A program made the translations under genes and the position numbers. This document shows positions 1 to 5,331 of a stretch of DNA of 5,659 bases, one piece after another. This DNA is from JANRLJ01 sp034437895 (GTDB lineage: Bacteria > Chloroflexota > Anaerolineae > Aggregatilineales > Phototrophicaceae): assembly GCA_034437895.1 (NCBI GenBank), contig DAOTTO010000202.1, positions 1-5,659 on the forward strand, in the 5' to 3' direction. Under the pieces are notes generated by a model. The model ran no database searches. It was not told where the DNA came from and was given only the letters and a program-made list of their open reading frames with translations. The stretch's first letter is position 1. The number at the start of each line of letters is the position of its first letter.

Positions 1-804
1 CATCATCATCCACAGCGGCAGCAGCGCGATTACACCCGCATTACCCGCCCACAGCGCGAAGATGATCGCCGCGAACAGCATCATGCCCATCGTCGCTTGA
101 ACGCGCAGAGTCGTCAGCCGATAAGTCGGAATGTCACAAGGCGCATAAACTTTCGTGTTAAATATCACCCACGCGATGCCGAGTGATGCGACCAGTACCA
201 CAGGCCACCATGTAAATTCTGCGTAGGGCTTACTAGCCTGATTGACGATGATAAACACAAACATGCCAATCAATGCCAGCGCCGCAAAAACGCCCATTTT
301 TCGATTTGGAGTCGGTAAAACCACATCTAACACATATGCAGCAGCAGCTACGATGCCAAACACCCACCAACCGCTGATAATAGCTAATCCTGTAAAAATC
401 AAACTTGCGATTCCATCCCCAATTTTGGCAGGCGGCCCTACCGTGCGATTCACTATCCGCGCCAATACAATCATCGCCCCCAAAGGCCAAATGCTCGGCG
501 GAGCAGCGAATAAGGACGCTGCAAATGCCAAAAACGCCCCCAAAAACGCCGCGAGTTCATGATCGGGATCAAATTCCCGCGCCAGCGCCCATGCCAAAAA
601 TGTGGATGCGCCCGTAAAAAATCCAGCACGAATGGCTTCATTGAAAGTCTCGCCAGCAAGCAAACTCAATATTCCGGCGATGATGCCTGCCACAGGTGTA
701 ATGACCATTATTGCGAGATTAGTCGGGTAGCGTGGGTCGAGGGTGCGCCCGGTTGAAGTGAATTCGTACATGCTTTGCTGCGCTTTATCCATCATGGTGT
801 GCAT
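1..804 (-). CDS. Multi-pass membrane protein of unknown function (partial, C-terminus outside the window)
   Basis: The minus strand is open from ATG 804 to base 1, giving 268 codons without a stop. The upstream in-frame codon at 810-808 is TAG, so 804 is the first possible start; ATGs at 795 and 792 are alternatives. No Shine-Dalgarno precedes any of them. After a polar N-terminus of about 30 residues with the stretch GRTLDPRYPTNL, hydrophobic segments lie near residues 30-50, 58-75, 84-118, 131-160, 170-188, 198-216 and 237-265, suggesting eight or nine membrane passes. A charged loop AREFDPDHELAAF (about 75-87) follows the second segment and is the best candidate for a conserved motif. I do not recognise the family and see no catalytic signature. 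The gene follows the helicase-like gene on the same strand, but a terminator between them (887-918) suggests separate transcription. I am confident it is a real coding region because codon use and hydrophobicity are consistent throughout. The function is unknown. Confidence 0.85.
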   Translation of the reverse strand, partial: MHTMMDKAQQSMYEFTSTGRTLDPRYPTNLAIMVITPVAGIIAGILSLLAGETFNEAIRAGFFTGASTFLAWALAREFDPDHELAAFLGAFLAFAASLFAAPPSIWPLGAMIVLARIVNRTVGPPAKIGDGIASLIFTGLAIISGWWVFGIVAAAAYVLDVVLPTPNRKMGVFAALALIGMFVFIIVNQASKPYAEFTWWPVVLVASLGIAWVIFNTKVYAPCDIPTYRLTTLRVQATMGMMLFAAIIFALWAGNAGVIALLPLWMMM

Positions 805-814
805 TGCCTAAGTT

Positions 815-820
815 TTTATA
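815..820 (-). promoter_or_regulatory. Candidate -10 box for the membrane-protein gene, possibly leaderless
   Basis: On the minus strand TATAAA (820-815) ends 10 nt before ATG 804. A start site about 7 nt downstream would fall almost at the ATG. That would explain why no Shine-Dalgarno is present. There is no convincing -35 box at 16-18 bp. An alternative promoter further upstream is TTGCCT-N17-AATACT, just after the terminator hairpin. The promoter is inferred from base matches only. Confidence 0.25.
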
Positions 821-886
821 ATTTTGGTGCAGGCAATTAGAACGCAAAAGGATGAGTATTAGCAAAGTATGGGATATAGGCAAAAT

Positions 887-918
887 AAAAACGGAGCGCA
901 TTGCGCTACCCCGTTTTT
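887..918 (-). terminator. Two-way intrinsic terminator downstream of the DnaB-like gene
   Basis: AAAAACGG (887-894) pairs with CCGTTTTT (911-918), and AGCGC pairs with GCGCT around a three-base ATT loop. Three bases (908-910) bulge out on one side. Read on the minus strand, the stem ends in TTTTTATTTT, a good U-tract. It lies about 140 nt after the stop of the 1059-2297 gene and before ATG 804, so it should end that transcript. The plus strand also ends in five Ts, so it could work both ways. Confidence 0.7.
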
Positions 919-959
919 GATTTCAAACAGATTTGTGAAGGAAATTGGAAAAGATTCAT

Positions 960-1017
960 CCACAGAGACACGGAGTACACAGAGGCTTAAGTTCAAATTC
1001 TTGGTGTTCTTGGTGGT
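960..1017. repeat. Degenerate intergenic repeat fragment with 9-nt periodicity
   Basis: Two low-complexity blocks lie side by side. The first, 960-985, is built from CACAGAGA, CACGGAGT and ACACAGAGG. The second, 1000-1017, is CTTGGTGTT followed by CTTGGTGG. Each repeats a unit of about 8-9 nt. From general knowledge, near-identical strings recur between genes in many environmental bacteria. Their origin is unclear to me. They do not form a coding region here. They sit in the 3' untranslated stretch of the DnaB-like gene, upstream of its terminator. Confidence 0.5.
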
Positions 1018-1058
1018 TTAAAGATTTCCAATTATTTACCGGATAGTATTTATAGCGC

Positions 1059-2297
1059 CTAACTCTCGATGACTTTATCGTCGATCAACTGCTGCTGCAC
1101 TTTTTGTCCACGCGGGTTAAAGGCAAAGTGCTGCCCGTGAATCTCGAATTCCATATCCTGCATGGCGCGTCCGGCACGGTTCTTTTCTACCGTCCAGACA
1201 ACCCAATTACGATACTGCTTGGCGTTATAGGGGTTAAAGGCCACATGATCTTTCGCCATGATCTGATATTTGTTATTCATGATGATGGCGATGTCGGATT
1301 CATAATCCAAAGCGCTGCTGCCGCGCAAATGGAACAAATGGATGCGCTTACTCTTAAGCCCTTCACGATCCGCCGCCACAATCGACATGACCGGCACATC
1401 CAACGAAAGCGCGATGTCTTTCAGCCCTTCCACGATGATGGTCACTTTGTCATTCTCATCACGCGGACGTTCCGGGTGAACGGCGATTTTTTGCAGATAG
1501 TCGATGAAAACCGTCACATTGCCGCCTGTCGCCTCACATAAACGCGAGGTCATTTCTTTGATCGCCCGTAGATTGGTTACGGCGGGGCTGGCCTTGAGCA
1601 AAATCAAGCGGTCAGAATAACGCACCATGCGCTGTAACGCAGGCGCAGTCTTAGGATTATCCCTCAAAATCGCTTGCAGTGAACCCGATCCGCCATCGCG
1701 CCCCATAAATTCTTTGGCACGTTGGGCGATGATGATCTGATGCAAATCGCGCAGTTTAATCCCGCGGCTGAGGTCAATTTCGGGCGGATTCAGGCTTTCC
1801 ATGCACAATAGACGGTGCATCAGATGCGTTTCGGTATGCTCATAGGAGACATAAAAGGCATATTGGTCGGGACGCGCTGCGATGTTACGGGCGATTTGCA
1901 GTGTCGCAATCGTCTTGCCAATGCCTTGAGCGCCGCCGAGCAGCACCAGTTCGGTTTTCCGCAAGCCGCCGCCAATATAGCCATCAAGCGGGTCGAAGCC
2001 AGTTGGCATCGGGACGTAATCATCTAAATCGCCACGCATGACTTTTTCATTGGCATCGTTGATGACTTGGGTGAGCGTGCGCGGTAGATGGGCATTACCG
2101 CTCGTATTGCCGGCTGCACGTGGCGGCTGTGCGGGTGAATTTTGCCGTAAAGATGCAGGGCGCTGCGGGGGAGATGGGGGTGCGTCGGACTGCATCAAAT
2201 CGGATAAATCCGGCAGCTCAATCGGCCCGGGATTTGCATTCGCTTTAGAAAACGGATCGGGGTCGTTGAATTCGTCGGTAAAGCGTCGGGTAGACAT
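1059..2297 (-). CDS. DnaB-like helicase C-terminal (RecA-fold) ATPase with disordered N-terminus
   Basis: This 412-residue protein aligns by eye with the C-terminal ATPase domain of the replicative helicase DnaB. The lead-in PTGFDPLDGYIGGGL (98-112) matches the DnaB pattern TGF..LD...GGL. The Walker A is GAQGIGKT (122-129, K128/T129). A DnaB-like H1a strand YVSYEHTE (149-156) has the likely catalytic E153. The Walker B is VFIDYLQ (263-269, D266). LRGSSALDYESDIAIIM (324-340) matches the LRGSG.IEQDAD segment, and EKNRAGR (371-377) matches the K.RNG finger region. The DnaB N-terminal domain is absent. Instead, residues 1-90 are polar and rich in Pro, Asn, Gln and Ser. The usual SQLNR sensor reads VAADREG (307-313), so the glutamine is missing. 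It is therefore probably a paralogue or an accessory ATPase and not the main helicase; Rad55/KaiC-like relatives are possible. The start at ATG 2297 has AAGG 9 nt upstream. The fold is firm, the biological role is not. Confidence 0.88.
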   Translation of the reverse strand: MSTRRFTDEFNDPDPFSKANANPGPIELPDLSDLMQSDAPPSPPQRPASLRQNSPAQPPRAAGNTSGNAHLPRTLTQVINDANEKVMRGDLDDYVPMPTGFDPLDGYIGGGLRKTELVLLGGAQGIGKTIATLQIARNIAARPDQYAFYVSYEHTETHLMHRLLCMESLNPPEIDLSRGIKLRDLHQIIIAQRAKEFMGRDGGSGSLQAILRDNPKTAPALQRMVRYSDRLILLKASPAVTNLRAIKEMTSRLCEATGGNVTVFIDYLQKIAVHPERPRDENDKVTIIVEGLKDIALSLDVPVMSIVAADREGLKSKRIHLFHLRGSSALDYESDIAIIMNNKYQIMAKDHVAFNPYNAKQYRNWVVWTVEKNRAGRAMQDMEFEIHGQHFAFNPRGQKVQQQLIDDKVIES

Positions 2298-2306
2298 AAA
2301 TGATGA

Positions 2307-2310
2307 CCTT
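2307..2310 (-). promoter_or_regulatory. Ribosome binding site of the DnaB-like gene
   Basis: On the minus strand AAGG (2310-2307) lies 9 nt before ATG 2297 and supports that start. It overlaps one of two direct TGATGAC repeats (2301-2307 and 2318-2324), so a factor binding those repeats could affect initiation. That last point is inference. Confidence 0.45.
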
Positions 2311-2462
2311 AAACAACTGATGACAACTTAAGCTAATCATACTCAACTATCGTTCAAGTATACAACCGAAAAAGATGTTGGGATAAGCAAACCAAAAAGC
2401 AACACCCTTAAGATTTTATTTTTTACTAAGGATTTCTCAAGTATCCGCTTATGCCCCACTAA

Positions 2463-2492
2463 TCTACAAACTTATCTTAATTATGATAGAAT
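2463..2492 (+). promoter_or_regulatory. Candidate sigma-70 promoter P1 for the sigma gene
   Basis: TCTACA (2463-2468, 4 of 6 matches to TTGACA) is followed after 18 bp by TAGAAT (2487-2492, 5 of 6 to TATAAT). TG at 2484-2485 makes it an extended -10. A start near 2499 would leave a leader of about 318 nt. It is predicted by sequence match only, in AT-rich DNA where chance matches are frequent. Confidence 0.35.
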
Positions 2493-2548
2493 GAGGAAAT
2501 TAAAGGGACTTTTAAAATTGCTTGTAAAAGTATAGCATATTTGGTGTA

Positions 2549-2557
2549 TGTTATATT
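2549..2557 (+). promoter_or_regulatory. Candidate extended -10 promoter P2 for the sigma gene
   Basis: TGTTATATT fits the extended -10 pattern TGnTATAAT with one mismatch in the hexamer. There is no good -35 at 17 bp, which an extended -10 can tolerate. The 6-bp inverted repeat CTTTTA/TAAAAG (2509-2514 and 2525-2530) lies just upstream and could be an operator. Transcription from about 2564 would give a 5' leader of about 250 nt. Confidence 0.35.
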
Positions 2558-2638
2558 CAGCCATAGCTAGTTTTTAATATTTTCCCTACTAAGCATATCA
2601 TGACTATGCCTTTCGTCCATAGAAGTTCGTTAAGAGGA

Positions 2639-2801
2639 GGATGTGTTACATCCGGCAGCGATCTGCTATCAGGTGTACAGTACGTTTGATCTGTCATAAC
2701 AGTGTGTGATGCGTTCAGCTACTCTGAACCTGTAACCCACACTTACCCGCCACGGACACGCCGGAAGCGGGTCTTATCGTATCTTTTCAACTTGAAAGTT
2801 G
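2639..2801 (+). ncRNA. Structured 5' leader of the sigma gene (unclassified hairpin series)
   Basis: Several stem-loops follow one another in the presumed leader. They are: GGATGT/ACATCC with a 3-nt loop (2639-2653); GCAG/CTGC (2656-2667); a long-range AGTGTG/CACACT pair (2701-2706 with 2738-2743) enclosing a perfect GTTCAG/CTGAAC hairpin (2713-2729); ACCCGC/GCGGGT (2745-2750 with 2767-2772) with an inner CGG/CCG; and CAACT-TGAA-AGTTG (2788-2801) next to the start. I do not recognise it as a known riboswitch, 6S RNA, tmRNA or SRP RNA. It could be a cis-regulatory leader controlling sigma factor translation. The stems are read directly; function is inferred. Confidence 0.35.
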
Positions 2802-2803
2802 GC

Positions 2804-2810
2804 AGGCAGG
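2804..2810 (+). promoter_or_regulatory. Ribosome binding site deciding the sigma gene start
   Basis: AGGCAGG ends 6 nt before GTG 2817, a sensible spacing. The other in-frame start, TTG 2799, directly follows a TGA (2793-2795) by one codon, has no Shine-Dalgarno at the right distance, and lies inside the CAACT/AGTTG hairpin. GTG 2817 is therefore preferred. Confidence 0.5.
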
Positions 2811-2816
2811 TATAAC

Positions 2817-3989
2817 GTGATACAAGAACTCATAAATCGGGCCGACCAGCGCGGCTACCTCACCTTCGACGATGTACTAGAAGTGCTAGAAGAAGATGGT
2901 GACGACGTAAGCACCATAGACTCTCTACTCTATGAACTCGATGAACTTGGTATCGAAATGCGACAAGAAAACGAAGGTTCAGGGCAGGTAAGCGTCGGAG
3001 AAGAAACCGACATTGACTTCGAGCCGGAAGAAGTGCTCCAAGACCCCGGTATAGGGGATATCAATGCCGTTTCTGCTGATGACCCGGTGGGGCTTTACTT
3101 CCGCCAAATGGCGCAAGAACCCTTGCTAACTGCACGAGAAGAAATTGACTTGGCGAAACGTATCGAAATTGGTAAACGTGCCAATGAAAGAATAGATCGC
3201 CCTGGCACCCGTGAGAACTACAGTCAATCTTGGATTACCCACATGGAACGCCTCATTTGGGAAGGCCAATCGGCACGGGAGCATCTCGGACGCGCCAACA
3301 CCCGCTTAGTCGTGAGCATCGCCAAACGCTACATGGGCCAAGGCCTCCCCTTCCCCGATCTGATTCAAGAAGGGAATGTCGGGTTAATGCGTGCAGTCGA
3401 TAAATACGACTATAAACGCGGAAACCGCTTTAGCACCTATGCAACATGGTGGATTCGTCAGGCGATCACACGCGCTCTGGCGCAGAAAACCCGCACCATC
3501 CGCATCCCGCTCCACATGACTGAACGCATCCGCCAGATGTATCGGACGGCGCAATCGCTTGAGCAAAATCTCGGACGGCGGCCTACACCAGAAGAAATTG
3601 CCTTTGAGATGGATTTACCCGCCGATGCCATCCGCGGCATGATGGATGCCAGCCAACACGCTATCGCCTTGGAACGTCCTGTGGGCGATGATGGTGACAG
3701 CGAATTTGGCGATTTTATCGAAGATCAAGATTCACCCTCCCCTGTAGAAGCAGCAACCCAACACCTCCTTGAAGAAACAATTGAAGAAGTTCTCAGTGAG
3801 CTTACCCCTCGTCAAAGCCATATTTTACGTTTACGCTTTGGTTTAGGCGGCGGCGAACCCCATACATTAGAAGAAATTGCGAATAAGTTCGGCCTCAGCC
3901 GTGAGCGCATCCGGCAGTTAGAAAAAGAAGCGCTGCGCCGTCTGCGGCATCCACGCCTCGCCCATAATCTTCGGGATTACTTGGGTTAA
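2817..3989 (+). CDS. rpoD: RNA polymerase sigma-70 factor, RpoD/SigA type
   Basis: This 390-residue protein is a full sigma-70 factor that directs RNA polymerase to promoters. An acidic region 1.1 (about 1-75) begins IQELINRADQRGYLTFDDV. Region 1.2 is DDPVGLYFRQMAQEPLLT (88-105). After a short spacer, region 2 (about 160-232) has LVVSIAKRYMGQGLPFPDLI, the core-binding GN-GLMRAVDKYDY stretch and the -10-reading FSTYATWWIRQAITRA. Region 3 covers about 235-283, and the sigma finger is ERPVGDDGDSEFGDFIED (286-303). Region 4 starts LTPRQSHILRLRFGL and ends in the -35-reading helix LSRERIRQLEKEALRRLR (360-377). Presence of regions 1.1 and 1.2 argues for group 1 or 2, and 390 residues suits a SigA without a large insertion. 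Some bacteria carry several such paralogues, so whether this is the primary one cannot be told. Starting at TTG 2799 would add six residues. It has its own long leader upstream and a strong terminator downstream. Confidence 0.95.
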   Translation: MIQELINRADQRGYLTFDDVLEVLEEDGDDVSTIDSLLYELDELGIEMRQENEGSGQVSVGEETDIDFEPEEVLQDPGIGDINAVSADDPVGLYFRQMAQEPLLTAREEIDLAKRIEIGKRANERIDRPGTRENYSQSWITHMERLIWEGQSAREHLGRANTRLVVSIAKRYMGQGLPFPDLIQEGNVGLMRAVDKYDYKRGNRFSTYATWWIRQAITRALAQKTRTIRIPLHMTERIRQMYRTAQSLEQNLGRRPTPEEIAFEMDLPADAIRGMMDASQHAIALERPVGDDGDSEFGDFIEDQDSPSPVEAATQHLLEETIEEVLSELTPRQSHILRLRFGLGGGEPHTLEEIANKFGLSRERIRQLEKEALRRLRHPRLAHNLRDYLG

Positions 3990-4007
3990 TTCTTAAAAAT
4001 TACTTTG

Positions 4008-4016
4008 TGTTATAGA
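4008..4016 (+). promoter_or_regulatory. Candidate extended -10 promoter for the downstream membrane-protein gene
   Basis: TGTTATAGA matches the extended -10 pattern, with no good -35. Its predicted start, near 4023, would lie inside the 5' arm of the sigma gene terminator. A transcript starting there would lack part of the stem and so might escape that terminator. This is inference from position. Confidence 0.3.
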
Positions 4017-4018
4017 CT

Positions 4019-4050
4019 AAAAGCTGGGTGAATACTCAGCTTTTTGTTTT
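4019..4050 (+). terminator. Intrinsic terminator of the sigma gene
   Basis: AAAAGCTGGGT (4019-4029) pairs with ACTCAGCTTTT (4034-4044) over 11 bp, with one G-U pair, around a GAAT loop. It is followed by TTTTTGTTTT. It begins 29 nt after the sigma stop codon. It is a textbook rho-independent terminator for the plus strand. Confidence 0.9.
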
Positions 4051-4065
4051 GTTATTTTCGATGGC

Positions 4066-4070
4066 GGAGG
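4066..4070 (+). promoter_or_regulatory. Ribosome binding site fixing a TTG start
   Basis: GGAGG lies 5 nt before TTG 4076. The in-frame ATG 4061 would place this motif inside the coding region, and the longest-frame GTG 4028 lies inside the terminator loop. The site therefore favours TTG 4076 as the true start. Confidence 0.65.
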
Positions 4071-4075
4071 TCTGC

Positions 4076-5188
4076 TTGAGGGATAAATCAGTACGCGCAG
4101 CACTCATCGTGAGCCTGATTACGGGCATTCTCTTTGCCGTATTATGTGCAGTTGTCATCGTCAATAATCCCCAACGGGCGCTGGCATTCGCACATATCGG
4201 CACACGCTTTTCTGAGCATGACCCTAATGGCCCACCGGGTTATGATGGGCAGTTTGTTTACTATATTGCGCGTGATGGCGCGGCAGCCATCCCCTTTATC
4301 GATGGCCCATCACTGCGTTATCAACGCATCCTCTTTCCGTTACTGGGTAGAGCGGTTTCACTCGGTAATGCGGAAGTCACCCCCTGGGCATTAGTCATAC
4401 TCAACGTCGTGATACTCAGTATCGGGGCAGGTTTATTGGCCTATCTGCTTGGCGATTTTGGCGCATGGCCTTATTTCGCGCTTGTTTACAGCTTTTGGCT
4501 AGGTAATATCTTTGCGATTCGTTTTGATCTCACTGAACCCATGTGTTTTGCTTTAGCTTTAGGGGCAATCATTGCTTATCGCCAAGAACGTTATCGTTGG
4601 ACGATTTTTTTGCTCATGCTCTCCACGTTAACGAAAGAACTGGGATTGGTTATCGCAGCTGGACTGGCGCTCCATGCAGCCTTTGAGCGAGGAAAATGGC
4701 GCTGGTCAAGTTTAATTTTTGGTGGGCCGCTGCTTTTATTTTTAACGTGGTGGGGCATCATGCGTTTGTGGTTTGGGAGGCTGCCGTTAGGTTATCCCGC
4801 CGCGAAATTACACCGTATCCCCTTTCAAGGGTTATTTTCTGATCGTGTCGACACACCCATCAATTTTATTCTGCTGAGCGTCTTGCTGGCGATTCCGACA
4901 ACGGTGTTATTGATCGCTGCTTTATCTACAATCTGGCGAAAATGGCGAAAAAAACCGCGTCAATTCCCCGTTAGCGCCGCGCTTGTATTACCCGCAGCAG
5001 GATTCGTGATGACGATGCCAGATGTGAGTTGGGAAGACCCAGTAGCGGCTTATCGCATTGCGCTGCCAATTGTCGTCGCTGGATTGCTATTTCTTGGAGA
5101 ATGTTATCCGCGCCGCTTAAAACTGCTCGCCGCGTTATGGCTGTCCGCCGCAGTCATCCCATTGATGATTCCCGATCTGTGGATATAA
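4076..5188 (+). CDS. Polytopic membrane protein, AZOBR_p60025-like / GT-C-like
   Basis: From TTG 4076 this is a 370-residue integral membrane protein. One membrane segment (about 8-30) leads to a long outer loop with GYDGQFVYYIARDG (55-68) and SLRYQRILFPLLGR (79-92). About nine hydrophobic segments follow, near 103-125, 131-150, 155-168, 174-200, 212-232, 262-284, 297-313, 326-341 and 347-367. A DLTEP motif (151-155) and TKELG (186-190) lie in the middle. The YDGQ-ARD loop, the RYQRI-P pattern, DLTEP and the KE motif recall, from memory, the AZOBR_p60025 family linked to cell-surface glycopolymer formation, which is GT-C-like: a lipid-linked sugar donor and acidic residues in the first outer loop. 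Substrate and activity are not shown. The sigma terminator just upstream suggests its own transcription. Longer starts at GTG 4028 (386 aa) and ATG 4061 (375 aa) are possible but less likely. A MITE-like element begins 4 nt after the stop. Confidence 0.85.
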   Translation: MRDKSVRAALIVSLITGILFAVLCAVVIVNNPQRALAFAHIGTRFSEHDPNGPPGYDGQFVYYIARDGAAAIPFIDGPSLRYQRILFPLLGRAVSLGNAEVTPWALVILNVVILSIGAGLLAYLLGDFGAWPYFALVYSFWLGNIFAIRFDLTEPMCFALALGAIIAYRQERYRWTIFLLMLSTLTKELGLVIAAGLALHAAFERGKWRWSSLIFGGPLLLFLTWWGIMRLWFGRLPLGYPAAKLHRIPFQGLFSDRVDTPINFILLSVLLAIPTTVLLIAALSTIWRKWRKKPRQFPVSAALVLPAAGFVMTMPDVSWEDPVAAYRIALPIVVAGLLFLGECYPRRLKLLAALWLSAAVIPLMIPDLWI

Positions 5189-5192
5189 CTAT

Positions 5193-5327
5193 AGGACTTT
5201 CGCTCACGCATTTACCCCACCCCTAAATCCCCTCCCCATTGCATGGAGAGGGGACTTCAAGATGCGTTTTTCTCCCCCTCTCCAATACTTGGAGAGGGGG
5301 CCGGGGAGTGAGGTAAGCGAAAGTCCT
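5193..5327. mobile_element. MITE-like non-autonomous element, 135 bp, with terminal inverted repeats
   Basis: AGGACTTTCGCT (5193-5204) is repeated exactly, inverted, at 5316-5327. Between the ends lie two hairpins. The first, CCCCTCCCC/GGAGAGGGG (5229-5253, one mismatch), is enclosed by ACGCAT/ATGCGT (5206-5211 and 5262-5267). The second is a perfect 12-bp stem CCCCCTCTCCAA/TTGGAGAGGGGG with a TAC loop (5274-5300). The whole unit can fold as a three-way junction. It has no transposase gene. From general knowledge, CCCCTCTCC..GGAGAGGGG plus CCGGGG-TGAGG strings are dispersed in many bacterial genomes. I see no clear target-site duplication, so exact ends are uncertain. Neither hairpin is followed by a T-tract, so it is a poor intrinsic terminator. 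Confidence 0.7.
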
Positions 5328-5331
5328 GTTA

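Larger units (their letters stand above)
2298..2816. other. Long divergent intergenic region between the DnaB-like and sigma genes
   Basis: About 520 bp separate the two divergent starts and I see no protein gene in them. The left half (about 2330-2600) is clearly AT-rich and should hold the promoters of both genes. For the minus-strand gene the best -10 match is TATACT (2362-2357), without a good -35. For the sigma gene there are two candidate extended -10 boxes. The right half (about 2639-2816) is GC-richer and packed with short hairpins. Two copies of TGATGAC lie 17 bp apart at 2301 and 2318. I found no cluster of DnaA boxes, no tRNA and no recognisable riboswitch core. Confidence 0.6.

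Noticed and set aside
242..562. Plus-strand ORF of 106 codons and other short ORFs within 1-804
   Set aside because: They overlap the longer minus-strand membrane frame, whose hydrophobic pattern is coherent. Their translations look like shadow frames.
1059..2297. Calling this the replicative helicase DnaB
   Set aside because: The DnaB N-terminal domain is missing and the SQLNR sensor is altered, so only the DnaB-C-like fold is claimed.
2298..2640. Replication origin next to a DnaB-like gene
   Set aside because: The region is AT-rich but has no cluster of TTATCCACA-type boxes, and no dnaA or dnaN gene is present.
2639..2801. Known RNA families (tRNA, tmRNA, 6S, SRP, RNase P, common riboswitches)
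   Set aside because: No cloverleaf, T-loop, tmRNA ends, or recognisable riboswitch core was found. It is listed only as an unclassified structured leader.
4028..4075. GTG 4028 (386 aa) or ATG 4061 as start of the membrane protein
   Set aside because: GTG 4028 lies in the terminator hairpin of the sigma gene and has no ribosome binding site. ATG 4061 would place the GGAGG motif inside the gene. TTG 4076 has GGAGG at 5 nt.
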